Of a stretch of 64,000 nt of DNA, positions 31,923 to 39,649 are shown one piece after another (the first letter of the stretch is position 1; every line of letters starts with the position of its first letter). The stretch covers positions 62,001-126,000 of the forward strand of contig NZ_JAQZAN010000006.1 in the NCBI RefSeq assembly GCF_028737255.1, read 5' to 3'. A model generated the notes under the pieces. It saw only the letters and a program-made list of their open reading frames with translations, was not told the DNA's origin and searched no databases. Origin of the DNA: Actinomycetospora straminea. Its GTDB lineage: Bacteria > Actinomycetota > Actinomycetes > Mycobacteriales > Pseudonocardiaceae. A program made the position numbers and the translations under genes.

Positions 31923-33839
31923 TCAGGGCAGCGTGAGCGGCACCTGGCGCGGCGGCGCGGTCGACACGGGCACCGCGCCGTGCTGGGCGAGGTACGCGCC
32001 GATCTCGTGGAACAGCGGTGCGGCGGAGTCCCCGCCCGGCGGCCGGTCGAGCATGAGCGCGACGACGTAGCGCGGGTCCTGCGCCGGGAACATGCCGGCG
32101 AACGTGATCCAGTAGTTCGACTGCGAGTAGCAGCCGCAGCCCGGGTCGACCTGCTGGGCGGTGCCCGTCTTGCCCGCGACCGGGTAGCCCGCGATCGCGG
32201 CCTGCGGCCCGGTGCCGCGGTTGCCGCCGCGGCCGTCCTGGGTCACCGACTGCAGCATGTCCCGCATCGTCCGCGCGGTCTCCGGGCTCATCGCCCGCAC
32301 GCCCTCGGGTGCCGCGGACGGGATGCGGACCCCGTCCGCGCCGACCTCGGCCTCGACCAGCCGCGGCGGCACGCGCACGCCGTCGTTGGCCACCGCCTGG
32401 TACATGCTCGCCATCTGCAGGGTCGTCATCGACAGGCCCTGGCCGATCGGCAGGTTGCCGAACGTCGAGCCCGACCAGTCCTCGCGCGCCGGCACCGACC
32501 CCGAGCTCTCGCCGGGCAGCTCGATGCCGGTCCGGGTGCCGACGCCGAGCGCCCGCAGCATGTCGGCGAACCGGTCGGGGCCGACCCGCTGGGCGGTCAT
32601 CAGCGTGCCGACGTTCGACGAGCGCCCGAGCACCCCGTTCAGCGTCAGGTTGATCGTGCCGTGCGACCAGGCGTCGCCGATGGTGCGGTCGGCGACGCGG
32701 ATGCTGCCCGGCACCTGGAGGACGTCCTCGGGGCGGGCGACACCGGCCTCGATCGCGGCGGCCATCGTCACGAGCTTGTTGACCGACCCCGGCTCGAACG
32801 GCGAGGTGACCGCCGGGTTCGACAGCTGCGCGCCCGGCGCTCCGGGCGCCGCGGGGTTGAAGCCCCCGGAGCTGGCCATCGACAGGACCTGGCCGGTGCG
32901 GGCGTCGAGGACGACCGCGCTGCCGTTGCTGGCGCCGACCCGCGCGGTGTACTCGCGCAGCCGCTGCTCGACGGCGTACTGCAGGTCGGTGTCGAGGGTG
33001 AGGACGACGTCGCGGCCCGCCTGCGCCGGCTGCTCGGCGCGCGTGGTGCCGGGGATGACGGCGTCGCTGCCCTCGGCGGTGTCGACGACGCGGAAGCCGT
33101 CGGTGCCGGCGAGGGTGGTGTCGAGCGCGCTCTCCAGGCCGATGGAGCCGCGGATCTTCTGGCGGTCCATGTTCCACGAGGCGCTGCCGACGACGGTCGC
33201 GGCGACGTCGCCCGCCGGGTACTGGCGGGACTCGCGGTCCTCCTCGGCGATCTCGGGGAACGCCTCGCGGACCTGCCGCGCGGCGCCGGGGTCGACCAGG
33301 GGGGCGAGCACGACGTAGCTGCGGTCGGAGGTCAGCGCGGCGAAGATCGGGCCGGGGTCGAGGCCGAGGATGCGGCCCATGCCGAGGGCGATGGCCGACT
33401 TGCGCTGGTCCGGCGTCGGCGAGCCGGGCTGGGAGCGGACGGCCGGGTCGTTCCAGTCCTGGCTGATCCGGCGCGGGTTGGCGACGAGCGCCTTGGCCTC
33501 GACGCTGAACGCCAGCGGGGTGCCGTAGCGGTCGAGGATCGCGCCGCGCTCGGCGGGCACGGTGAGGCGCGTGGTGCGCTGCTGCGCGGCGTCGGCGGAC
33601 AGCTCCCCCGCCCGCAGGCCCTGGACCTCGACCAGCTTCAGCGTGCACAGCAGCAGGACGGCCACGAGGATCACGCGGCCGACCCGCAGGCGCCGGCGCG
33701 GGTCCGGCGGGCGCGACGCGGGGCGACGGGCCGGGCGGCGCGGCGGGGGCGGCGGCGGGGCCGGACGCCGGCCGCTCGGGGCCCGGCCGCGGGGTGCGCG
33801 CGCCGGCGGGCGGCTCAGCGTCGCCGGGCTCCGGGCCAT
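31923..33839 (-). CDS. ftsI: Septal transpeptidase FtsI (PBP3/PbpB)
   Basis: FtsI cross-links septal peptidoglycan. A Pro/Arg-rich cytoplasmic tail of about 60 residues leads to one transmembrane segment (VGRVILVAVLLLCTLKLVEV). The PBP dimerisation domain follows (RGAILDRYGTPLAFS), then the transpeptidase domain. The active-site SVNK lies near residue 350, SSN in GRSSNVGTL, and KTGTAQQ near residue 556. The length of 638 residues matches actinobacterial PbpB. The ATG at 33839 shares one base with the ftsL stop (TGATG). Cysteines in DPGCGCYSQ follow the KTG motif, a feature also seen in mycobacterial PbpB-like proteins as far as I recall. Confidence 0.97.
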   Translation of the reverse strand: MARSPATLSRPPARAPRGRAPSGRRPAPPPPPPRRPARRPASRPPDPRRRLRVGRVILVAVLLLCTLKLVEVQGLRAGELSADAAQQRTTRLTVPAERGAILDRYGTPLAFSVEAKALVANPRRISQDWNDPAVRSQPGSPTPDQRKSAIALGMGRILGLDPGPIFAALTSDRSYVVLAPLVDPGAARQVREAFPEIAEEDRESRQYPAGDVAATVVGSASWNMDRQKIRGSIGLESALDTTLAGTDGFRVVDTAEGSDAVIPGTTRAEQPAQAGRDVVLTLDTDLQYAVEQRLREYTARVGASNGSAVVLDARTGQVLSMASSGGFNPAAPGAPGAQLSNPAVTSPFEPGSVNKLVTMAAAIEAGVARPEDVLQVPGSIRVADRTIGDAWSHGTINLTLNGVLGRSSNVGTLMTAQRVGPDRFADMLRALGVGTRTGIELPGESSGSVPAREDWSGSTFGNLPIGQGLSMTTLQMASMYQAVANDGVRVPPRLVEAEVGADGVRIPSAAPEGVRAMSPETARTMRDMLQSVTQDGRGGNRGTGPQAAIAGYPVAGKTGTAQQVDPGCGCYSQSNYWITFAGMFPAQDPRYVVALMLDRPPGGDSAAPLFHEIGAYLAQHGAVPVSTAPPRQVPLTLP

Positions 33840-34576
33840 CAGCGGCCGGCCTCGGTGACCGCGGCGTCGTCCTGCGGGGTCTCGCCGTCCGGGTCCTGCT
33901 GGGGCTGTGCCTGCTGGGGCTGTGCCTGCTGGGGCTGTGCCTGCTGGGGCTGTGCCTGCTCCGGCTGGTCCTGACCGCTCGGCACCGCGACGAGGCGGTC
34001 CTCGGCGGCCGCGGCGCCGGCGGGGGCCGGGGCCTGCTGGCCGTCGGTGGCGGCCTGCGCGCCGGTGGTGCCGGCGGCGCCCGGAGCCGGCGGGACCGGG
34101 GCGGGGGTGGGCGCGGGCGGGGCGGTCGGCTGGGCGGGGCGGGCGTCGCCGATCACCTGCGAGGTCCCGTCCGGCGCGACGAGGAGGACCGCCGGATCCC
34201 CGGCCGGCACCATCCCCTGCGCGCGGGCGGCGGCGGCGAGCGCCGGGGCCGACTGGGCGGCCTCGACGTCGCGGTGCAGGCGCTCGGACTGCTCGGAGAG
34301 GTCGCGCGCCACCTGGCGGGCCTCGTCGAGGCGGTAGGAGTCGGCGGCCGCGGCCGTGGACAGCCACAGCGTCGCCACCAGGCCGCCGGTGAGCAGCACC
34401 ATGATCAGGAGCACGAACGGCGCGGTGCCCGACGACGCGGGCGGCGCGACCGGGGTCGTCCTGGCCGGGCTCGGACGCGGCGCGCTCGTCGTCGTCCCGC
34501 GAGGCGGGGCGGCGGGCCGCGGGGTGCTGCGGGTGCCCGTCCTGGTGCGGGGCTCCGACAGGGTCGCCGTGCTCAT
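33839..34576 (-). CDS. ftsL: FtsL-like septum membrane protein with Pro/Gln repeat tail
   Basis: This small divisome protein sits between rsmH and ftsI, the usual place of ftsL (Rv2164c in M. tuberculosis). A Thr/Pro/Arg-rich cytoplasmic tail of about 52 residues is followed by one transmembrane segment (FVLLIMVLLTGGLVATLWL). A periplasmic coiled-coil region comes next (RLDEARQVARDLSEQSERLHRDV). A long Pro/Ala/Gln tail includes four AQPQQ repeats. The total is 245 residues, and the C-terminal tail makes it much longer than enteric FtsL. The ATG at 34576 is chosen because it starts the conserved-style STATLSEP opening. Confidence 0.88.
   Translation of the reverse strand: MSTATLSEPRTRTGTRSTPRPAAPPRGTTTSAPRPSPARTTPVAPPASSGTAPFVLLIMVLLTGGLVATLWLSTAAAADSYRLDEARQVARDLSEQSERLHRDVEAAQSAPALAAAARAQGMVPAGDPAVLLVAPDGTSQVIGDARPAQPTAPPAPTPAPVPPAPGAAGTTGAQAATDGQQAPAPAGAAAAEDRLVAVPSGQDQPEQAQPQQAQPQQAQPQQAQPQQDPDGETPQDDAAVTEAGR
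33896..33955. repeat. Four exact 15-bp tandem repeats inside ftsL
   Basis: The unit CTGCTGGGGCTGTGC occurs four times without change and encodes the pentapeptide repeat AQPQQ in the extracytoplasmic tail of the FtsL-like protein. Exact repetition at the DNA level, not only the protein level, suggests recent slippage and likely length variation among strains. Confidence 0.9.
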
Positions 34577-34616
34577 GCTGCCCTCCGCACCGTCGTCGCG
34601 GCAGTCCTGTCCCGGG

Positions 34617-35618
34617 TCATGCCGCCTCCCGCACTCGCTCCGCGGCCCGGAGCCGCACCGACGCCGCCCGGGGGTTGGCGGCGATCTCGTCGTCGTCGGC
34701 CTTCTCGGCGCCGCGGGTGAGCAGGCGCAGGTCGGGCTCGTCCTCGGGGCGCACGACCGGCATGTCCGGCGGCGCCTTCGAGCGGGTGTGCTCGGCGAGC
34801 ACGCGCTTGACGATCCGGTCCTCGAGGGACTGGTAGGACATGACGACCACCCGGCCGCCCACCGCGAGCGCGCGCACCGCCGCCGGGACGGCCGCGGACA
34901 CCGCGTCGAGCTCGCCGTTGACCTCCACCCGCAGCGCCTGGAACGTGCGCTTCGCGGGGTGGCCGCCCGTCCGGCGGGCGGCGGCCGGGATCGCGTCCTC
35001 GAGGAGGGCGACGAGCTCCGCGCTGGTGCGCAACGGAGCCCGTCGCCGGGCACGCACGACGGCCTCGACGATGCGTCGGGCCGCTCGCTCCTCGCCGTAG
35101 TCGTGGAGCACCCGGATCAGGTCGCCGGGTGCGTAGGTGTTGAGGACGTCGGCGGCCGTCGGGCCCGTCGAGGGGTCCATGCGCATGTCGAGGGGCGCGT
35201 CGCGGGCGTAGGAGAAGCCGCGCTCGTCCTCGTCGAGCTGCATGGAGGAGACGCCGAGGTCGAACAGGACGCCCTGGACGCGCTCGCGGCCGAGGTCGTC
35301 GAGCACCTCGGGCAGCGCGTCGAAGACGGCGTGCACGAGGTGCGTCCGCTCGGCGTAGGGCGCGAGGCGCGTTCGGGCAAGTCGCAGCGCCGACTCGTCT
35401 CTATCAACACCTACAAGAGTGAGTCTGGAGTGCCGAGAAAGGAGCGCGGCGGAGTGGCCGGCAGCCCCCAGGGTGGCGTCGACGAGCACCGCGTCGCGGT
35501 CGGCGAGGGCCGGCTCGAAGAGGGCGAGGACGCGGTCGAGCAGGACCGGGACGTGCCGCTGGCCGTCGGCGCCCGGCGCCTCCGGCCCCGCCCCGTGCTC
35601 GTCCACCGACGCCTCCAC
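34617..35618 (-). CDS. rsmH: 16S rRNA (cytosine1402-N4)-methyltransferase
   Basis: RsmH (MraW) methylates N4 of C1402 in 16S rRNA. The 333-residue protein has [15 protein letters not shown] near residue 22, the SAM-binding [16 protein letters not shown], and [28 protein letters not shown] (family signature), LDMRMDP and the C-terminal [15 protein letters not shown] follow. The start is the outermost GTG; family alignment would also allow a later start just before RHVPVLL. A 230-bp gap with two hairpins separates it from mraZ, more than is usual for this pair. Confidence 0.97.
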   Translation of the reverse strand: MEASVDEHGAGPEAPGADGQRHVPVLLDRVLALFEPALADRDAVLVDATLGAAGHSAALLSRHSRLTLVGVDRDESALRLARTRLAPYAERTHLVHAVFDALPEVLDDLGRERVQGVLFDLGVSSMQLDEDERGFSYARDAPLDMRMDPSTGPTAADVLNTYAPGDLIRVLHDYGEERAARRIVEAVVRARRRAPLRTSAELVALLEDAIPAAARRTGGHPAKRTFQALRVEVNGELDAVSAAVPAAVRALAVGGRVVVMSYQSLEDRIVKRVLAEHTRSKAPPDMPVVRPEDEPDLRLLTRGAEKADDDEIAANPRAASVRLRAAERVREAA

Positions 35619-35677
35619 ACCGACTCGTCGACCGGGCCGGGCGGCCCGCCGTCTCGCTCGGACAGCGAACCGGTCGC

Positions 35678-35758
35678 GGTCCCTGTCCTCCAGGGTCCGG
35701 TGCCGTCACGTCCCGGCCCGCAGATCGACGGACCTGGCGCCGGGGAAGGTGCGCCAGG
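35678..35758. other. Two stem-loops in the mraZ-rsmH spacer
   Basis: In the 230 bases between mraZ and rsmH, GGTCCCTG and CAGGGTCC flank TCCTC (35678-35698, one mismatch). CCTGGCGC and GCGCCAGG flank ten bases (35733-35758). No gene is visible in the spacer. The stem-loops may lower readthrough from mraZ or form part of the rsmH leader. Confidence 0.45.
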
Positions 35759-35848
35759 GCCGTCGCCCTGCGGACCGAGGCCTCACGGCACCGGACCGTG
35801 CGCCCCGTGGGGGCGCCGCCTGTTCGCTTGTCGTCGGTGCGGTCGGCG

Positions 35849-36280
35849 TCAGAAGACGCCGGGCAGCACTTCCTGCTGAGCCTGCGCGTAGTCGTCCTCG
35901 TGGGCGTCCTGGTACTGCTGCCACCGGGCGCTGTCCCAGATCTCGAGGCGGCTGACCGCCCCGATGACGGTGCACTCACGGTCCAGCCCGGCGTAGCGAC
36001 GCAGTTCGGCCGTGATCGGGATGCGGCCCTGGGAGTCGGGACGCTGCTCGTCGGTGCCGGCGAACAGGTAGCGCTGGTACGCGCGCACCCGCTCGTCGGT
36101 GAACGGCGCCTCGGCCACCTTGCGGGCCATCTGCTCGAACTCGTCGCGGGGGAACACGTAGAGGCAGTGGTCCTGGCCCTTCGTGATCATCAACCCCCCT
36201 GCGAGCTCGTCCCGGAACTTCGCGGGCAGGGTCAACCTGCCCTTGTCGTCCAATCGCGGGGTGTGGGTGCCGAGGAACAC
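35849..36280 (-). CDS. mraZ: Transcriptional regulator MraZ
   Basis: MraZ is the AbrB-fold DNA-binding protein at the head of the dcw cluster. It binds repeats in its own promoter and represses the operon in E. coli. The 143-residue protein carries two SpoVT/AbrB-like halves, [17 protein letters not shown] at residues 11-27 and [18 protein letters not shown] near residue 86, each with the DxxGR(I/L) motif. The GTG at 36280 has GGAGG seven bases upstream, giving [10 protein letters not shown], the family N-terminus. Four 10-bp operator repeats lie 31-66 bases upstream. Confidence 0.97.
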   Translation of the reverse strand: MFLGTHTPRLDDKGRLTLPAKFRDELAGGLMITKGQDHCLYVFPRDEFEQMARKVAEAPFTDERVRAYQRYLFAGTDEQRPDSQGRIPITAELRRYAGLDRECTVIGAVSRLEIWDSARWQQYQDAHEDDYAQAQQEVLPGVF

Positions 36281-36310
36281 GGCTCCACCTCCCCGGTGAG
36301 GCCCCGTTCG

Positions 36311-36346
36311 CCCCACTGCTCACCACCATACCCCACCTTGCCCCAC
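36311..36346 (-). promoter_or_regulatory. MraZ operator: four 10-bp spaced GTGGGG boxes with promoter
   Basis: On the mraZ strand GTGGGG, GTGGGG, GTGGTG and GTGGGG begin at 36346, 36336, 36326 and 36316, exactly ten bases apart. This is the known MraZ box arrangement (GTGGG-type repeats one helical turn apart). A promoter candidate, TTGGCT then 16 bases then TATGGT (36324-36329), has boxes in its spacer and just after it. Binding should therefore block RNA polymerase, in keeping with autorepression. Confidence 0.85.
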
Positions 36347-36408
36347 AGCCAAACCATCCTGTGGGTGTCGCGCGCCCCGTTCGGGGGAGTCGTGCCTGGT
36401 CAGCGCCG

Positions 36409-36428
36409 GTGGGGCGAGGTGGGGGGAG
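36409..36428 (+). promoter_or_regulatory. MraZ-box-like pair on the plus strand, cluster 1
   Basis: GTGGGGCGAG is followed at once by GTGGGGGGAG, a 10-bp repeat pair in the opposite orientation to the mraZ operator and about 130 bases upstream of the mraZ start. Spacing and core are identical to the operator boxes. Function is inferred. Confidence 0.5.
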
Positions 36429-36542
36429 CTCGCCTGACCATGACGGGCGCGGGGCGCCCAGGGCTCGCCGACACGCCGTTCCGGGCGTTCTCGGGTCGTT
36501 CCGGGGGGTCGCGAGGCGTGGTGGCGGGCGGGCGGGGGCCCG

Positions 36543-36603
36543 GTGGGGCGAGGTGGGGCGGCCCGTGGGGCGAGGTGGAGCGGCCCGGTGGGGCGAGGTG
36601 GGG
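36543..36603 (+). promoter_or_regulatory. MraZ-box-like pairs on the plus strand, cluster 2
   Basis: Six GTGGRG boxes start at 36543, 36553, 36565, 36575, 36588 and 36598. They form three pairs with exactly ten bases inside each pair and 12 or 13 bases between pairs. Most share the extended decamer GTGGGGCGAG. The regular pairing is hard to explain by base composition alone. Confidence 0.5.
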
Positions 36604-36608
36604 CTGGC

Positions 36609-36677
36609 CGGAGATCAGCAGGTCGAAGAGCACCCCGCGAGGGGTCTCGGAGGTGCTATTCCGCCTGCTGATCACCA
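36609..36677. repeat. Dispersed 69-bp imperfect palindrome R1, copy B
   Basis: This copy aligns without gaps to 6322-6390 (50 of 69 bases). Outer arms GATCAGCAGG and CCTGCTGATC are perfect, and inner arms AGCACC and GGTGCT add a second stem. It lies between MraZ-box clusters 2 and 3, outside any gene. No transposase or open reading frame accompanies it. Confidence 0.7.
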
Positions 36678-36710
36678 ACAGCGCGCCGGGGCCGCTGGTT
36701 CGGCGACCGG

Positions 36711-36758
36711 GTGGGGCGAGGTGGGGCGACCCGGTGGGGCGAGGTGGGGCGGGTGGAG
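36711..36758 (+). promoter_or_regulatory. MraZ-box-like pairs on the plus strand, cluster 3
   Basis: GTGGGG boxes start at 36711, 36721, 36734 and 36744, and a GTGGAG at 36753. The first four form two pairs with ten-base spacing and the shared decamer GTGGGGCGAG. The fifth runs into repeat R2 copy B. Confidence 0.5.
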
Positions 36759-36801
36759 CGAACGCGCTGTTCGCTGCTTCTACGCGCGCAAAGTCCCCGT
36801 T
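36753..36801. repeat. Dispersed hairpin repeat R2, copy B (left arm shortened)
   Basis: GTTCGCTGCTTCTACGCGCG and the following TCCCCGTT match the copy at 61588-61646 almost exactly. The left arm lacks the four bases GCAG, leaving only CGAAC/GTTCG as a perfect stem next to the loop. It appears to be a decayed copy of the same element. Confidence 0.7.
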
Positions 36802-36986
36802 CGTTCCGGGCTTGGGGCGGAGTGGGGGGCAGCGGGCGACGGGGTCGCTGCGAGCGGCACGTCCAGCAGGCCGCGAGGGCGGTCGATCATGCGGGACGTG
36901 CCCTCGCCGACCGACGTCGGAGCGGACGACGACGCGCCGCCGACCCGGAGGTCGACGGCGCGTCGGGGACGTCGGTGGTGCGGGGG

Positions 36987-37382
36987 CTACTCCTGCTCGA
37001 AGCGGCGGCGGAAGCGCTCCTCCATGCGGGAGGTGAAGCGGCTGCGCTCCTTCTCCGAGGCGCCGGCGGCGGGGGCCTCGCCCCCGGCGGCGGCCTCCTT
37101 CTTCCGGGCGCCGAACGAGGTGATCGCGAGGACGGCACCGCCGAACATCGCGAGGAAGCCGACCACGCTGACGGCGATGCCGATCGTGGACGAACTGAAG
37201 ACGACCCCGAGCACCAGCATCACGACGCCGATCACGAAGAGCGCGACGCCCTGGATGCGCCGGCGACGCGACGGGCGTCGGAGCTTGCCTCCCCGAACCG
37301 TGGACGCGAACTTCGGGTCCTCGTCGTAGAGAGCGCGCTCGATCTGCTCGAGCAGACGCTGCTCGTGCTCGGAGAGCGGCAT
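36987..37382 (-). CDS. DUF3040 small membrane protein
   Basis: This 131-residue protein has the DUF3040 layout: MPLSEHEQRLLEQIERALYDEDP at the start (a conserved cytoplasmic helix), a basic turn RRPSRRRR, and two transmembrane segments (GVALFVIGVVMLVLGVVF and IGIAVSVVGFLAMFGGAVLA). A charged C-terminal tail follows (RFTSRMEERFRRRFEQE). The family is nearly confined to actinobacteria; its function is unknown. The position upstream of mraZ is the same as Rv2169c in M. tuberculosis. The ATG at 37382 has AGGAG four bases upstream. Confidence 0.93.
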   Translation of the reverse strand: MPLSEHEQRLLEQIERALYDEDPKFASTVRGGKLRRPSRRRRIQGVALFVIGVVMLVLGVVFSSSTIGIAVSVVGFLAMFGGAVLAITSFGARKKEAAAGGEAPAAGASEKERSRFTSRMEERFRRRFEQE

Positions 37383-37515
37383 GGTTCTCCTCCGGCACCG
37401 AAAGGGAATTCGCCCGACCCGTGGGGGTCCGGCGGGCATCGTCCTGATGACCTGTGCACCATCGTACGAGTCCGCCGTCGTCCCCACTACCCGGACCGGC
37501 GTGTTGCCGTCTCGA

Positions 37516-38832
37516 TCATCCGTTCGGCTCCGGTCGGGATCCCGCTCGGCATGCATCCGGATGCTGTCGGTGACGACCGCGCGCCGGATCTCCGGCCTCG
37601 GACGGTGATCGCGCACGCTGCGGATCGGGATCGCCGAGCAGGCTCGCCGGGCGGACCGCCGCGACGCCGAACCGGGAACGGGCCTGGTCAGCGGCGCGCT
37701 CCGCGTCGGACCACCCGTGCTCGGGCTCGCCGAGGACGATCTGCTCGGGCGCGCGGTCGGCGTCGACGAGCCCTTCGCCGCGCACGCCGAGCAGCCGGAC
37801 GGGCGGGACCTCCCCCAGCGCGTCGTGGAGCTCGACCGCGACGGCGTGGAGATCGCGGGCGAGATCCGTCGGTGCCGGCAGCGTCCGCGCGCGTGTGATC
37901 GTCGTGAAGTCGTCGAAGCGGACCTTGAGCGCGACCGTCCGCGCGCGCACGCCCCGCTGCCGCAACATCCGCGCGGTGCGGTCGGCGAGGCGCAGCAGTT
38001 CGCGCCGGCGGAGGGCCGGGTCGACGAGGTCCCGGTCGAACGTCTCCTCGGCCCCGGCGGACTTCTCGCGGCCGTGCGGGTCCACGCGGCGCTCGTCGAT
38101 CCCGTGCGCGAGCGCGAGCAGGTGCGCGGCGTGCGCCTCCCCCACCGCGCGGCGCAGCGTCGACGGCCCGGCCGCCGCGACGTCGGCGACGGTGCTGATG
38201 CCGTGGCGCCCGAGCACCTCCTCGGTCTTCGCGCCGACGCCCCACAGCGCACCCACGGGCAGCGGGTCGAGGAACGCGCGGACGCCGTCGGCCGGGACGA
38301 GGTGCACCCCGTCGGGCTTCGCGACCCGCGAGGCGAGCTTGGCGACGAACATCGTCGACGCGACGCCGACCGAGCACGTGATCCCCTGCGACGCCGCCAC
38401 CTCCTCGCGGATCGAGGCGGCGACGCCGAGCGGGGTGGTGCCGAGCCGGCGCAGCGCACCCGACACGTCGAGGAACGCCTCGTCGAGGCTCAGCGGCTGG
38501 ACCAGCGGCGTCACCGACCGGAACACCGCCATGACGGCGCGGGAGACCTCGGCGTAGGTGGTGAAGTCGGGACGCAGGAAGACCGCCTGCGGGCAGAGCC
38601 GGTGGGCGCGCGCCGACGGCATGGCCGAGCGGACGCCGAACGCGCGCGCCTCGTAGCTGGCCGAGAGCACCACGCCGCGCTCGGGCCCGCCCCCGACCAC
38701 CACCGGGCGGCCCCGCAGCTCGGGCCGCGAGCGGATCTCCACCGCCGCGTAGAAGGCGTCCATGTCGACGTGCAGGACGCCGCAGCCGGCGTCGCGCCCC
38801 TCGGGCGGAGGGGTCGGGCGGGTGGCGCTCAG
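37516..38832 (-). CDS. dinB: DNA polymerase IV (DinB), probable CTG start
   Basis: This Y-family translesion polymerase of about 438 residues has VLHVDMDAFYAAVE (first catalytic aspartate), SYEARAFGVRSAMP and SLDEAFLDVSG (catalytic Asp-Glu). GITCSVGVASTMFVAKLAS and the little-finger domain follow. The start is odd: the first ATG in this frame is the Met of DMDAF, which would delete the catalytic aspartate, and no GTG or TTG lies between it and the methyltransferase gene. A CTG at 38832 overlapping the upstream TGA (CTGA) gives LSATRPTPPPEGRD before the domain. The C-terminal 40 residues are poorly conserved. Confidence 0.9.
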   Translation of the reverse strand: MSATRPTPPPEGRDAGCGVLHVDMDAFYAAVEIRSRPELRGRPVVVGGGPERGVVLSASYEARAFGVRSAMPSARAHRLCPQAVFLRPDFTTYAEVSRAVMAVFRSVTPLVQPLSLDEAFLDVSGALRRLGTTPLGVAASIREEVAASQGITCSVGVASTMFVAKLASRVAKPDGVHLVPADGVRAFLDPLPVGALWGVGAKTEEVLGRHGISTVADVAAAGPSTLRRAVGEAHAAHLLALAHGIDERRVDPHGREKSAGAEETFDRDLVDPALRRRELLRLADRTARMLRQRGVRARTVALKVRFDDFTTITRARTLPAPTDLARDLHAVAVELHDALGEVPPVRLLGVRGEGLVDADRAPEQIVLGEPEHGWSDAERAADQARSRFGVAAVRPASLLGDPDPQRARSPSEAGDPARGRHRQHPDACRAGSRPEPNG

Positions 38833-39581
38833 TCCGGCCGCCGGGCGAGGACGTGCAGCTTCGAGGCCATGTCGCGCAACGGCGGGGTGCCGGCGGCGAC
38901 GTCCTCGAGCTCGGCGAGCGCGTCGGGAGACGGGCCACCGTGCTCCAGGACACCGTCGGGGACGAGGTCGGCGAGCACCCGGTGGCCCTGCACCCGCTCG
39001 ACCGCGAGCTGCCCGCCGGCCTCGACCAGCGTGCGGATCTCCTCGACGTCCATGCGCCGCCGCAACGGGTCGCCCTCGCCCCAGCGCCCGCACGGGTCGA
39101 CGAGCACCTGGCGCGCCTCGGTGAGCCGGCCGGCGACCACCCGCGAGAGCACCGCGGCGAACCGGCCCGCGACCAGGAGCGACACCGCCCCACCGGGCGC
39201 GGCCGCGCGTGCGATGGCCCGGCAGGCCTCGGCCGGGTCGTCCACGTACTCGAGCAGGCCGTGACCGAGCACCAGGTCGGCCTCGGTGTCGCCGACCGCG
39301 TCGGCCAGCGCGTCGACGTCGCCCTGGACCGCCCGCACCCCGGCCGCCACGCCCGACTCGCGCGCGCGGCTGCGCAGCACCGCCAGGGCGTTGGCGCTCG
39401 AGTCGACGACGGTGACCTCGCAGCCGTCCGCGGCCAGGGGCACCGCCCAGGTGCCGCTCCCCCCGCCCACGTCCAGCACCCGGGGTGCCGCACCGCCGCG
39501 CCGGGCCCGGGCGGCGGTGAGCTCGACCCGCAGGGTGCGCGCGACGACGTCGAGCGTGGCGAACGACGCGGCTCGGGTCAC
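38829..39581 (-). CDS. Class I SAM-dependent methyltransferase
   Basis: This 250-residue protein has the Rossmann methyltransferase motif I VLDVGGGSGTWAVPLA near residue 36, the acidic residue of motif II in VTVVDSSANAL, and VQGDVDALAD. Motif IV, DLVLGHGLLEYVDDP, resembles ubiquinone/menaquinone-type or SmtA-like methyltransferases. The substrate is unknown. I choose the GTG at 39581 because TACGGT ends six bases before it, a leaderless promoter arrangement, and this removes an unconserved stretch. It ends in a CTGA overlap with dinB, so both are one transcript, and it is divergent from the ParA-like gene. Confidence 0.85.
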   Translation of the reverse strand: MTRAASFATLDVVARTLRVELTAARARRGGAAPRVLDVGGGSGTWAVPLAADGCEVTVVDSSANALAVLRSRARESGVAAGVRAVQGDVDALADAVGDTEADLVLGHGLLEYVDDPAEACRAIARAAAPGGAVSLLVAGRFAAVLSRVVAGRLTEARQVLVDPCGRWGEGDPLRRRMDVEEIRTLVEAGGQLAVERVQGHRVLADLVPDGVLEHGGPSPDALAELEDVAAGTPPLRDMASKLHVLARRPD

Positions 39582-39587
39582 CGAGAC

Positions 39588-39593
39588 ACCGTA
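39588..39593 (-). promoter_or_regulatory. Leaderless -10 box of the methyltransferase-dinB unit
   Basis: TACGGT on the minus strand ends six bases before the GTG at 39581. A TANNNT box at 6-8 bases from a start codon, with no ribosome binding site, is the usual picture of actinobacterial leaderless genes. Confidence 0.55.
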
Positions 39594-39637
39594 GAACGTG
39601 TGACGGACGCACGGGGCCACCAGTGTCGTCCGGCCGG

Positions 39638-39643
39638 TAGGTT
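39638..39643 (+). promoter_or_regulatory. Leaderless -10 box of the ParA-like gene
   Basis: TAGGTT is followed by six C bases and then the GTG at 39650. No Shine-Dalgarno sequence is present. It faces away from the methyltransferase promoter 45 bases to the left. Confidence 0.6.
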
Positions 39644-39649
39644 CCCCCC

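Larger units (their letters stand above)
36281..36986. other. 706-bp gene-free region between mraZ and the DUF3040 gene
   Basis: No frame looks coding. The stretch holds the MraZ operator (36311-36346), three clusters of paired GTGGGG decamers on the plus strand (36409-36428, 36543-36603, 36711-36758), one copy of repeat R1 and one of repeat R2. A short piece, CCGACCGACGTCGG at 36919-36932, also occurs in the complement of the tandem repeats at 55180-55420. It looks like a landing zone for small repeats. Confidence 0.75.

Noticed and set aside
35798-37036. A plus-strand frame of 412 codons across the region upstream of mraZ.
   Set aside because: It reads through mraZ on the opposite strand and through the repeats; the protein would be mostly Gly/Arg from GTGGGG repeats.
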